Assembly (NCBI GenBank): GCA_024653905.1
Contig: JANLGZ010000053.1
Span: 1 to 15,309, forward strand
Source: an archaeon
Lineage (GTDB): Archaea > Iainarchaeota > Iainarchaeia > Iainarchaeales > Iainarchaeaceae
Length of the DNA: 15,309 nt
Direction: 5' to 3'
In this document: piece by piece, positions 6,720-15,063 of the stretch
How the letters are laid out: every line of letters begins with the position of its first letter
Numbering within the stretch: position 1 is the stretch's first letter
Translations under genes and position numbers: made by a program
Notes under the pieces: generated by a model
Databases searched by the model: none
Told to the model about the DNA's origin: nothing
Seen by the model: the letters and a program-made list of their open reading frames with translations, nothing else

Positions 6720-7733
6720 TTAGTTTTCTTCTTGTATTGGTGCTTCTTCTTTTTTGTTTTTTGTAACAAAAAAAGCAATTAACGCTATAATTATAACCGC
6801 AAATACTCCAAGCCCTAATTGGCTTGTTCCAATATCATATCCGCCAAGACTGAAAAACCCAGTTGGTGTAACAGTTTCTTGGGGTGTTTCTTCGTTTTCA
6901 GGCTGAGTATCTGTATTTCCTTTTGGTGTTTGGTTTGCTGTGTTTTGGAAAGCAGTATTGTTTTCGTCCTGTGGGGTTTCCGATTCTTCTTGCTGGTCAA
7001 TAACAATTTTTTCAGTTACAGTAACTGTTTTTTTTGATACAAGTGTTGGATTTGTACCGCTCCAGTAAAGTTCCACTGTTTTTTCGCCAGGTGTATTATA
7101 AGTGTGTTTAAATCCTTGGAATCCTGCGCTTCTGACCATGTCCGCTACTTCATTTCCTTCTGTTTTAATTATACATCCAAAACTCCATTTACAAAGTGCA
7201 CTAAAAATAACTTCTTCTCCAACCTGAACTTTTTCAGGAGCAACTCTCAATAATCTGCTTTCATAAGGGTCACCAGAACCGCCTCCGCCGCCCCCTCCAC
7301 CACCGCCAGGTGCAGCTTGGGGATCAGAAGCAGGTGGTGTGATAGGAGAATCTCCTCCGCCTACATCTTTTGTAATGCTAAAATCTATTTTAGTATATCC
7401 GCCATTTACAAAGCTTGCTGTTTTTCCTGTTGGTTGTCCATCAACTATAAAAGTAATTGTTTTTCCTGTGTTGGTGCTGTTAGGGTCCTGTATAAAAAAT
7501 AAGTTTGGTGAAAAACCATAAGTTCCGTCCCTTGTAGTAGTAGAATATGTTTGCCCATTAACTTGAGCAGTAACTGTTAAACCATTAGGTGCGCTTGTTC
7601 CATTTACAAGAACATTTCCATAAAACTGGTGAGGTATGCTTGGAATAGCCCAGGCAGTTAATCCAATAAGAATAAGTGCTGTAATAAGCATTAATTTATT
7701 TGAAAAAAACCCCTGCTTCATTTTACCCCTCAA
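6720..7733 (-). CDS. Surface protein with signal peptide, carboxypeptidase-regulatory-like domain, Gly linker, Ig-like domain and C-terminal membrane anchor
   Basis: The listed 337-residue frame begins with TTG at 7733. The ATG at 7721 (codon 5) is better because AGGGG lies 4 nt before it and a strong TATA is at 7755-7763, so the likely protein is 333 aa. Order: signal peptide ending near TAWA; a beta domain (HQFYGNVLVNGTSAPNG ... TRDGTYGF ... DFSI) of the carboxypeptidase-regulatory/CNA-B-like kind; a Pro-Ser and ten-Gly linker; an Ig/PKD-like domain with two cysteines (ALCKWSFGC) and a HTYNTPGEKTVELYW strand; an Asn/Gln/Thr/Glu-rich spacer; and one C-terminal helix (GLGVFAVIIIALIAFFV) followed by KNKK, which should leave a short tail inside the cell. 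It is thus anchored with most of its mass outside. Downstream of the two giant secreted proteins on the same strand, but with its own promoter. Ligand unknown. Confidence 0.85.
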   Translation of the reverse strand: MRGKMKQGFFSNKLMLITALILIGLTAWAIPSIPHQFYGNVLVNGTSAPNGLTVTAQVNGQTYSTTTRDGTYGFSPNLFFIQDPNSTNTGKTITFIVDGQPTGKTASFVNGGYTKIDFSITKDVGGGDSPITPPASDPQAAPGGGGGGGGGGSGDPYESRLLRVAPEKVQVGEEVIFSALCKWSFGCIIKTEGNEVADMVRSAGFQGFKHTYNTPGEKTVELYWSGTNPTLVSKKTVTVTEKIVIDQQEESETPQDENNTAFQNTANQTPKGNTDTQPENEETPQETVTPTGFFSLGGYDIGTSQLGLGVFAVIIIALIAFFVTKNKKEEAPIQEEN

Positions 7734-7754
7734 TATAGTTATTATTCTGTAATG

Positions 7755-7763
7755 TTTTATAAA
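7755..7763 (-). promoter_or_regulatory. TATA box of the anchored surface protein
   Basis: TTTATAAAA on the minus strand, centred at 7759. Transcription would begin near 7732, giving a leader of about 11 nt that contains the AGGGG ribosome-binding site. The promoter lies immediately downstream of the stop codon of the neighbouring large gene, indicating separate transcription. Confidence 0.6.
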
Positions 7764-7776
7764 TACTTCTTAATCC

Positions 7777-10269
7777 TTAGTCTTCTTCCCCACAGACCGT
7801 ATTATAGCTGTATATTCCATCTTCTGATGTTAATAACCAATATCCTGCTCCTGGGTCCAATGCATCATCCTGCCCAAAATAATGCTCTTGATTTGGGTTA
7901 TTTGGTTCCCAATATGTTAACAATGAAGACCATGCCTTAGAATTGAATGATGCCCCTAATGAGAATAAGGTACATTCTGCGGATTTTCCTTGTCCAAGAG
8001 GGCCATTGTATTGGGTTTGGCCATCAGTTCCATAATACCCGATTAAATTCCAGCCTTCCTTTATTTCCTTTGAAGGGGGGGTATTTATAGGGCTGAATAG
8101 GTTTCCCCACACCAAAAGCCATTCGTCTTCCAGCGAAGCAACCATATAACCTTCTCCTGCTTTAACAGTATGCAAATTGCTTGTTTCAGGACTGCTTGGT
8201 CTGTAAACCTGCCACAAATCATCGAAAGAATCATAACTCCAAACAGAATCTATATTTTCCGCGATTTCTGAAAACACCTTTTCTATATTATTGTCCTGCA
8301 ATGAAAAAGGAACCGAAATTAAGTTCCATTTTTTATTAAGCATGATTTTAAAAGTTCTGCCCTCAACCTTAAACTTTTCATCATCCAAAGTACTTGTATT
8401 GCCTAATTTATCCTCACAATAATAACTCAGGTTATGCTCTGATTCTTCAAGGAAATAAAATTCTTCAATTCCTGATTCCACGCAACAATAATTGTCTCCA
8501 TTGGCATTAAAATCACCGTCATAATTAGTACAATAGGATTCTGTTGCATCATCTCCATCTAATTCTACTTTGAAACACGCATTTTCATAACCAACTGGGT
8601 GTGGTTCTTGGTCAGTGCATGAAATGTTTAGCGGTGTATCAAGGCTTACTTTCCAGCAGTCAATGCTTTCATTCGAATCGCTCCAGCAGTAATCACTAAT
8701 CCAAGGATAAAAGATACTGCTTTTTCCATCCCAAACCGAATTGGGCTTTCCTACTTCCTTGATTCCAAGCGGAGGGGTATCATCCACAAAAGCACACTGC
8801 TGTGTAATTGTTTCATTCACATCAGCACTTGAATAAAATTCTATTAAATGGCACGATTCTTCAGAAATATTAAAAGCACCATTGTATAAATTCCATTCCC
8901 CGCTTCCTTCTGTTTCCAAACAAGCTTCTCTGTTATTACAGTACTCGTCATCCACAAGTGTTACTCTGTAATAAGTTTCTGCTTCGTTGCCACAAAATTC
9001 TCCTGAATAATTAACATCAAAGGTTATCAATGAGGAAAGATTAATCCATTCCTTATTTTCTTCAATATAAATCGGTTCCCCGTAAGTTTTTGCTGTTTCA
9101 GGAACACATTCAAATTCACAAACTGCACTGCACCCGTCTTCATTTTCATTATTACCATCATCGCATTGTTCAGATTCTTGATTTACTATTCCATCTCCGC
9201 AATAAGGTAGTATTTCAAGTTCACAATTTTCCAAGCAAACATATCCTTCAGGTACTCCATCTTCGCCATCGCATTGTTCAGATTCTTGATTTACTATTTC
9301 ATCTCCGCAAAAAGGAATATATTCAAGTTCGCAGGTTTCTGTACATAAGTAACCTTCAGGTACTCCGTCTTCGCCGTCACATTGTTCAGAGTCCTGATTA
9401 ATAATACCGTCTCCGCAAAAAACAGGGTTTGAACATGAAAGCGGATTAAAAAAAACAACAGCATCCTGATAATCACGGTCTCCTATTGTGATTTTGTTAT
9501 CCTCAAAACCCACGGCGTATTTATTGACATCATAAACAACTGCCTGATCAAGAGAATCAGGATTTAGTGCGTTTTCTGTGTAAGTTTTTTTGCTTGTTTC
9601 ATTATTAGCGTTATAAGAATCAATCGCAAATCCTATTGAACCATGTCCTGAAATACTTGCTGTAATTGACTCTCCTTTTTGCAGGATATCCACCTCAGGA
9701 TACCCTGGATGAGTGTTGCCCTTCAGATTTTTCATTCTAAATAACGGTGTGAAAGTATCCTTATTGCCATCAAGATAATACCCGAATACTGTTGCGTAAC
9801 CCGCAAAACTGTTCACGAATTCTATTGTAAGATTAACATCTTCAAGCTCTCCAAAATTCCATATTTGATATTGTTTTTGGTCGGCGTTTACATCAACTAA
9901 ATAATTCACGTCATTGAAGATTGATTGCAACGAAGGCTCAGGACTAATTTCTACAGTATCATGAGTTGTATCACCTAAAGAATCAGGGTATAAACAAACA
10001 GGATTTAATTCACTTTGACACAAGGCTGAACAGCCATCATTTGCAATTATATTTCCATCATCGCACTGTTCCCATTCCTGATTAATAATACCGTCTCCGC
10101 AAGAAGGTTCATTTATTGGGGTGGCTGATGATAAAGAAATAAAAAAAATTAAACAAACAGTCATTCCTTTCAATGCAAAATCTATTTTTTTCATTTTTAT
10201 CTTTTCCCCTTTACAAAAAAAAGAAGAAAAATTCCTTTTAGCTTTCCAACAACCATGTTCCATCGCCAT
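7777..10269 (-). CDS. Large secreted Cys-rich protein: DUF4114, Myxococcus-type Cys-rich repeats, Ig-like modules and GxGYW C-terminal module
   Basis: The open frame is 830 codons, but the ATG at 10194 (codon 26) is the probable start, since MKKIDFALKGMTVCLIFFISLSS is a signal peptide and the codons before it lie in a non-coding repeat. Expected protein: about 805 aa. Order: a Cys-rich repeat (CGDGIINQEWEQCDDGN, DGCSALC); a DUF4114-type domain ending GFEDNKITIGDRDYQDAVVFF; three more Cys-rich units of 36 residues in tandem (9161-9420); an Ig-like module of 'A' type (SCHLIEFYS ... QCAFVD), then one of 'B' type (SCTDQEPHP ... YYCEDKLGN); and a C-terminal module with WNLISVPF, GEGYMVAS, GWNLIGYYG and GAGYWLL. 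The A-B-C-terminal part is clearly paralogous to the end of the 1557-residue neighbour. No C-terminal membrane helix is seen, so it is secreted or held by other means. Probably an adhesin or envelope component. Confidence 0.87.
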   Translation of the reverse strand: MAMEHGCWKAKRNFSSFFCKGEKIKMKKIDFALKGMTVCLIFFISLSSATPINEPSCGDGIINQEWEQCDDGNIIANDGCSALCQSELNPVCLYPDSLGDTTHDTVEISPEPSLQSIFNDVNYLVDVNADQKQYQIWNFGELEDVNLTIEFVNSFAGYATVFGYYLDGNKDTFTPLFRMKNLKGNTHPGYPEVDILQKGESITASISGHGSIGFAIDSYNANNETSKKTYTENALNPDSLDQAVVYDVNKYAVGFEDNKITIGDRDYQDAVVFFNPLSCSNPVFCGDGIINQDSEQCDGEDGVPEGYLCTETCELEYIPFCGDEIVNQESEQCDGEDGVPEGYVCLENCELEILPYCGDGIVNQESEQCDDGNNENEDGCSAVCEFECVPETAKTYGEPIYIEENKEWINLSSLITFDVNYSGEFCGNEAETYYRVTLVDDEYCNNREACLETEGSGEWNLYNGAFNISEESCHLIEFYSSADVNETITQQCAFVDDTPPLGIKEVGKPNSVWDGKSSIFYPWISDYCWSDSNESIDCWKVSLDTPLNISCTDQEPHPVGYENACFKVELDGDDATESYCTNYDGDFNANGDNYCCVESGIEEFYFLEESEHNLSYYCEDKLGNTSTLDDEKFKVEGRTFKIMLNKKWNLISVPFSLQDNNIEKVFSEIAENIDSVWSYDSFDDLWQVYRPSSPETSNLHTVKAGEGYMVASLEDEWLLVWGNLFSPINTPPSKEIKEGWNLIGYYGTDGQTQYNGPLGQGKSAECTLFSLGASFNSKAWSSLLTYWEPNNPNQEHYFGQDDALDPGAGYWLLTSEDGIYSYNTVCGEED
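9161..9420 (-). repeat. 108-bp tandem repeat coding for 36-residue Cys-rich units
   Basis: Units begin at 9161, 9269 and 9377 (period 108 bp, the last incomplete at DNA level). The first 42 nt of units one and two differ at one position. They encode CGDGIVNQESEQCDGEDGV-type units: two units with EGYxCxExCE and one with the DDGN form. The near identity implies recent duplication or gene conversion. Confidence 0.85.
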
Positions 10270-10314
10270 GGGTTTCCTTTATGATAGGGGATTGCCAAAA
10301 GGTTTTTTTTAAAT
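10195..10314 (-). other. Spacer between the two large surface-protein genes: repeat copy C and T8 tract
   Basis: After the 1557-residue gene's TGA comes an A/T-rich TATA-like stretch (AATTTAAAAAAAACC near 10300), then GGTTGTTGGAAAG... at 10227-10253. In one minus frame this encodes VVGKLKGIF, matching the dnaJ-downstream repeat. It is followed by a run of eight T (complement of 10215-10222) that may terminate the upstream gene, and AAAGGGGAAAAG before the ATG at 10194, which could serve as a weak ribosome-binding site. Confidence 0.55.
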
Positions 10315-13300
10315 TCATATTGTTCCGCAGGTGGTTGTAAACTCATACAACCCTGTTTCACTGGTTGACAGCCAGTATCCTGCTCCGGAATCCAATCTGT
10401 CCGGATAGCCGTATACCTGCAGGACATTTGTGTTTGGATCTCCATCCTCATTATAGGGTTGCCAGTATCCAGTGAGTCCTGTCCATCCTTTGTCTTCTTT
10501 GCTATCGCCCAGAGAGTAGAGTGCACATCCGGCTGCTCTTCCTTCCATGTCAGGGCCATCATAAACCTCTTTTGCCTCGAACTCCGGAGGTTCATATCCT
10601 GCTTTTTCTGAATTGGTTATCAGGCTGTCATTACCGTAATACCCAATAAGATTCCATCCTGGAACGATTGGCCAGGTTGGAGGTGTTTGTGCTGGGCTGA
10701 ATAATGCTCCTCCTATAAGAAGCACATCTTCATTAAGCATGCTTATCCAATATCCTCTTCCTGGGTCCATAGTATCAAGGTTGCCGGTATCCTGATTGTT
10801 TGGCCTGTAAACCTGCCATCCAAGGATCGAATCATATGTCCAAACAGCCTCAACATTGGTCAGATCATTTACTATTCCATTTTCCAAGACTTTTGTAATG
10901 TTATTGTCTTGTAGTACAAATGGTACTGAGACTAGATTCCATTTCTTGTTCAGTTCTATTCTGAATGCAGTTCCTTCGACCTTAAACTTTTCATCGTCTA
11001 CCGGTCCTGTATTTCCAAGTGCATCCTCACAATAATACTTTAGATTGTGTTCTGATTCTTCACTGAAATAAACAGTCAAGTTATCAGTGTCTGCATAGCA
11101 CCAGCCGTCTTCAGTTATAGTTCCGTCATATTTTCCGCAATAGCCTTCTGTGGCATTATCTCCATCGAAGTCTACTTTGAAATATATTTTACTGTGGTTA
11201 ACAGGGTGCGGTTCTGGGTCAGCACAACTCATGCTGACTGGTGTGAGCAGGGTTACCTGCCAGCAATCAATACTATTGTTGCCGTCTGCCCAGCAAAGAT
11301 CATTTATTTCCGGATAATAAATGCTGAGCGGATCATCATTCTCTCCAGGTGTCCAGGTTTCGCTGGGCTGTCCAACTGTTTTAATCGGGGTTGGACCCTG
11401 ATTGTCAACGTATGTACATTGCTTATTCACTGATTCTGTTTTGCCGACATTGTCAACACTATAATACTCTATCAAATGACAGGAGTCCTCAGGAATCGTG
11501 AATGTTCCTTCATATTCCAAAAACTCCCCTGTGCCCTCTGCATCTCTGCAATCAAACGCATCAGGTTCAGGCACTTCCAATGCAACTGCTCTTAAATTGT
11601 ATTCGCAGTACTGGTCATCCACGATTGTTACTCTGTAATATGTTTTATTCACATCAGATACATGCGGACCGTATTCATCGCTTGCGGATAATGAAATGTT
11701 TGTATCCGAAGTAATCCACTTTGGATGTGATTCGCCATTAGGATAAATTGGTTCTCCATATTCTTTGGTTGTTACTGGCGGAGTTTTATCAACCTGGAAG
11801 TATTCTGTATCCTCCCAAGCGTTGCCCAAAGCATCTTCACAAGCCACTTCTAATGTGTGATAGCTTTCCTCAGGGAAATTTATTCCTTCGAGTGCATTGT
11901 AATCCATCCATTGTGATTCAAGTTCTCTTGGGAATCCTTCTTCTCCGACTTCATATCTCCAATTACAATTTACTCCGTCAACGTGGCAGATTTCCCCGCC
12001 ATCCTCATATTCCAAGTAAATTCTTGTAGCTGTATCAACCATACAATCATTTTCTATACTCTGTGTTGCTTCTGGTGAACAATCACCAACACTTGGTCCC
12101 TCCAAAATCTTATCTACTACTGGAGGCTCATTATCAACCTTGTAGTATTGTATTTGTTCTTCGCTGGTTTTTCCAACATTATCTATACAATAGTATTCCA
12201 AATTGTGCAATGAATCTTCTTCTGCATTGAAGTTGAATGTGAAACCGCCCCTATCATCAAGTGACGCTATACACCATTCATCTCCTGAAATTTCATCTTC
12301 ACAATATTTGCCTGTGATGTAATCCCATTCAGGATAATCATACGAAACCCTGAATCCAAGTTCTCTTACTCCGCTTGGATGAGGCTCCTGGTCTTCACAG
12401 CTAATTCTGATTGGCATACTGCTTGTAATCCAATTGAAGTTTCCATCAGGATTATTTTCTGTTGTGAACAAAGGTTCCCCAGAATCTGCAATCGTGCCTT
12501 CAGGATTTTCTGTGGTTACTATCGGACCTGTTTTGTCAACAAATACACATTGCCAACCTATTTCTTCTTCATTACCTAAGAGGTCAACCGATCTGTATTC
12601 AATTACATGACAAGATTGCTCTTCTATAGGAAATGGTTCAGAATATGTATTCCATTCACCCATTGCTGGTCTTAGAGCAGTCATCCACCCCGCACAAGCT
12701 TGTTGGCTTGCACAGAATTGGTCTCCGAGTGAACCGCTAATCCTGTAATATGTTTCGTCAACACCAACTTTAGCATCTTCAGCTTCTAATGTTATTCTTG
12801 TTGCTGTATCAATGTATTCTGCACCTGTTTCTTCATTCACATACCAGGTTCCATCAGGACCTAATGTTTTTGTTGTCTCTGGAGGATTTGAGTCAACCTT
12901 GAATTGTTCTATATCCTCAACACTATTGCCAAGACCGTCATGGCAGGTTATTTCCAAATCATGAGTTGAGTCCTCAGTGAAGATTACTTCTGTATAATCG
13001 CTGAATTCATCTCCGTCTATGAGGCATCTTCCAGAATCACCATCATATCTTCCCTGATATTCATTACAGATTTCCTCGGATGTATGCCACCAAACCTGGT
13101 AGAAACAAGTTACATTATCTACCATGTGGTTAGCCTGAGTGTCCTCCGCTGAAATGCTTACTCCGTTTTCTCCATTATCCGCAACGAAACAAACATCTTC
13201 GTTTCCTGGTACTGGCGGACAAGCCGCTTCATTAAGAACTCCGTCTCTGTAACCCAAATGACCTGTTCCAATCATTTCTTTTGTAATTATTGGAGGCTCA

Positions 13301-14988
13301 TTATCCACATAATCGGTTTCTGTTCCGTGTTCCGATTCGTTGCCTACCGCATCAGTACACCAATATTCTAATTCATGGATTGATGTTTCCGGGAAACTGA
13401 AAACAACTTCGCTTGTTTGTTCGCTGATTGTATCGCTCCAATCTCCAAATCCTTCACCCTCATTTACTCTATACTTGTAGTTGATTATGACATCTCCGCT
13501 TGGATGCGGTTCCTGGTCTTCACAACTCAAAGTTATTTCGGTGTCTTTTGTGATATAATAATTGTCTGTTTCAGGAATCTGGACTTTAGGTTCACCGACT
13601 TCCTTTGTTATTGCTGGCGGTGTGCTATCCACAAAGAAACAATTAGGGTCTGCGACATTTATGTTTCCCAAATTATCAATGCTCAGATAATTCAGGAGAT
13701 GGCATGATTCTTCATCTTTTTGTATTGGCCCTTCATAAACATTGTAGTTGCAGGATTCCTGTAACCTTGTATCAAGACAGCTTAAATACGCGTCAAGATT
13801 ATCAGTATCATATTGGCAATCAGCAATTGCTGCATCTGCACAATAATCCCTGTATAAATTACAATATTCACTTGGATTGTAACAGGCATCATATTCATAC
13901 TCTGACCAAGTGGGACCTAAGAGATCATTTCTCCAATAAGTTTTGAACACTTCACTTTGATGCGGTTCAGGATCAACAGCATCAATTACTACTCTTGAAT
14001 CAACAGGTTCAATCCATTCTGCTCCTGTTTTTCCATCAATTTTTTGCGGACCTGTGAAAAATTTATTCAAATCAGGCTCTACAGTTTCAACAATATCGGT
14101 TTCTGTAACTGTTGTAATATTTCCTGCAATATCCACACACTCAATTTCTACTGTGTGTTCTGAATCTGTTGGGAAATTGTAATTACTAATAAACTCATAC
14201 ATAGGGCCTTCGCTTTCGAAGGAAATCCAATCACTGGTTACAGCGTTTACTGTGTATCTAAATTTACAGTAACCGTCTTCCAATGTAGGGTATTGCTCCG
14301 CATCGAAACCAAGATTACAAACATCTAAGTCAGTGCTTTCACTTGCATTGAATGAAAATGGTGTGTTTTGTGTTGCCCAATAATCACAGGCGGCATTAGC
14401 CAAACCTGAGTAAGTTTGTTCCTCACAATTATCAACAACTATGCTTGGCTGTCCAACCAGTTTATCTACTTGTGGCGGTGTGCAGTCAAGGAAAACTACA
14501 GGGGAAGCATACTGGTGCTGGCCTGTTGGTTGTGCATCATCAAGACTTGAAATCAGGAATGCACTATTGCATGCCACAACATTCGCTTCTCGTAATCTGC
14601 CTACAAAAGTAAAATCCAAACTTTCTCCAGGTGCAATTTTGTCATTATTTCCTCCTGGGGTTTCTTTATATTCACAATAACCATAACCTTGACTAATAGT
14701 AACTGCTTTTGCCCATCCTTCTGGAGCATCTCCGCAGGCAAAATCATCTAATCCAATTGTTCCTTCATAAATTCTCACTTCAGCAATATTGTCTGAACTG
14801 CTTTCATCGTTTATGATGTGAACAGTGAATGTGTTTCCTTCTATGCTACAGTTTGCTGCTCCTGGGGATATCGTGACTGTTGTGGTGTGCGCAGCTAACG
14901 CTAAGCCGGAAATAAAAATCATTGAAAGAAATAGTGCAAAAAGTTTTGCGTTAAAAATAGGATTTGTTTTTTTGAATTTAGTTTTCAT
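10315..14988 (-). CDS. Giant secreted protein of nine Ig-like modules in an ABB pattern with GxGYW C-terminal module
   Basis: The 1557-residue protein starts with a signal peptide (hydrophobic LFALFLSMIFISGLALA, cleavage near residue 33). A first beta domain (34-180) has NCSIEGNTFTVHIIN and Cys pairs. Nine modules of about 110-150 residues follow, each ending in a boundary like VDxxPPxxxK. 'A' ends carry SCHxIEYxSVDxxG...QCxFVD; 'B' ends carry HxLEYxCxDxxGN, often with CEDQEPHPSG earlier in the module. The order is B A B B A B B A B. The C-terminal module holds KKWNLVSVPF, GRGYWISM, GWNLIGYYG and GAGYWLS and ends TTCGTI; it looks like an internal duplication and matches the end of the ~805-aa neighbour. 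Cysteines are numerous and the protein is very acidic, suggesting disulphide-stabilised extracellular domains, perhaps calcium-binding. No C-terminal anchor is visible. Likely adhesin or cell-surface structural protein; the partner is unknown. Start ATG at 14988 is supported by the signal peptide and by an upstream TATA box. Confidence 0.9.
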   Translation of the reverse strand: MKTKFKKTNPIFNAKLFALFLSMIFISGLALAAHTTTVTISPGAANCSIEGNTFTVHIINDESSSDNIAEVRIYEGTIGLDDFACGDAPEGWAKAVTISQGYGYCEYKETPGGNNDKIAPGESLDFTFVGRLREANVVACNSAFLISSLDDAQPTGQHQYASPVVFLDCTPPQVDKLVGQPSIVVDNCEEQTYSGLANAACDYWATQNTPFSFNASESTDLDVCNLGFDAEQYPTLEDGYCKFRYTVNAVTSDWISFESEGPMYEFISNYNFPTDSEHTVEIECVDIAGNITTVTETDIVETVEPDLNKFFTGPQKIDGKTGAEWIEPVDSRVVIDAVDPEPHQSEVFKTYWRNDLLGPTWSEYEYDACYNPSEYCNLYRDYCADAAIADCQYDTDNLDAYLSCLDTRLQESCNYNVYEGPIQKDEESCHLLNYLSIDNLGNINVADPNCFFVDSTPPAITKEVGEPKVQIPETDNYYITKDTEITLSCEDQEPHPSGDVIINYKYRVNEGEGFGDWSDTISEQTSEVVFSFPETSIHELEYWCTDAVGNESEHGTETDYVDNEPPIITKEMIGTGHLGYRDGVLNEAACPPVPGNEDVCFVADNGENGVSISAEDTQANHMVDNVTCFYQVWWHTSEEICNEYQGRYDGDSGRCLIDGDEFSDYTEVIFTEDSTHDLEITCHDGLGNSVEDIEQFKVDSNPPETTKTLGPDGTWYVNEETGAEYIDTATRITLEAEDAKVGVDETYYRISGSLGDQFCASQQACAGWMTALRPAMGEWNTYSEPFPIEEQSCHVIEYRSVDLLGNEEEIGWQCVFVDKTGPIVTTENPEGTIADSGEPLFTTENNPDGNFNWITSSMPIRISCEDQEPHPSGVRELGFRVSYDYPEWDYITGKYCEDEISGDEWCIASLDDRGGFTFNFNAEEDSLHNLEYYCIDNVGKTSEEQIQYYKVDNEPPVVDKILEGPSVGDCSPEATQSIENDCMVDTATRIYLEYEDGGEICHVDGVNCNWRYEVGEEGFPRELESQWMDYNALEGINFPEESYHTLEVACEDALGNAWEDTEYFQVDKTPPVTTKEYGEPIYPNGESHPKWITSDTNISLSASDEYGPHVSDVNKTYYRVTIVDDQYCEYNLRAVALEVPEPDAFDCRDAEGTGEFLEYEGTFTIPEDSCHLIEYYSVDNVGKTESVNKQCTYVDNQGPTPIKTVGQPSETWTPGENDDPLSIYYPEINDLCWADGNNSIDCWQVTLLTPVSMSCADPEPHPVNHSKIYFKVDFDGDNATEGYCGKYDGTITEDGWCYADTDNLTVYFSEESEHNLKYYCEDALGNTGPVDDEKFKVEGTAFRIELNKKWNLVSVPFVLQDNNITKVLENGIVNDLTNVEAVWTYDSILGWQVYRPNNQDTGNLDTMDPGRGYWISMLNEDVLLIGGALFSPAQTPPTWPIVPGWNLIGYYGNDSLITNSEKAGYEPPEFEAKEVYDGPDMEGRAAGCALYSLGDSKEDKGWTGLTGYWQPYNEDGDPNTNVLQVYGYPDRLDSGAGYWLSTSETGLYEFTTTCGTI

Positions 14989-15013
14989 ATTTATGTTAAT
15001 CCCGCCCCCACGC

Positions 15014-15033
15014 GCAGAATAAATTATTTCTGC
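15014..15033 (-). promoter_or_regulatory. Inverted repeat at the predicted 5' end of the giant-gene mRNA
   Basis: Arms GCAGAA and TTCTGC (15014-15019 and 15028-15033) enclose an A/T-rich centre. The TATA box predicts transcription start at about 15032, so the hairpin would sit at the very 5' end of the mRNA, or act as an operator over the start site. Confidence 0.45.
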
Positions 15034-15053
15034 AAATTAATAATCCAAAGAAC

Positions 15054-15063
15054 TTTTTATAAA
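15054..15063 (-). promoter_or_regulatory. TATA box of the giant secreted protein gene
   Basis: TTTATAAAAA on the minus strand is a strong archaeal TATA match, placing the start near 15032 and giving a leader of about 44 nt, longer than for most other genes here. Confidence 0.65.

Noticed and set aside
7276..7310. Poly-glycine tract considered as a phase-variable microsatellite
   Set aside because: The ten glycines use mixed GGN codons, so there is no simple DNA repeat to slip; it is best read as a flexible linker.
9161..9420. Regular repeats considered as a CRISPR array
   Set aside because: Period is 108 bp, in frame, and codes for known Cys-rich units; there are no short palindromic repeats with unique spacers.
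10197..10595. 132-codon minus-strand frame overlapping the end of the giant gene and the spacer
   Set aside because: It is an out-of-frame reading of the GxGYW module joined to the repeat; composition is not protein-like, apart from the VVGKLKGIF repeat reported separately.
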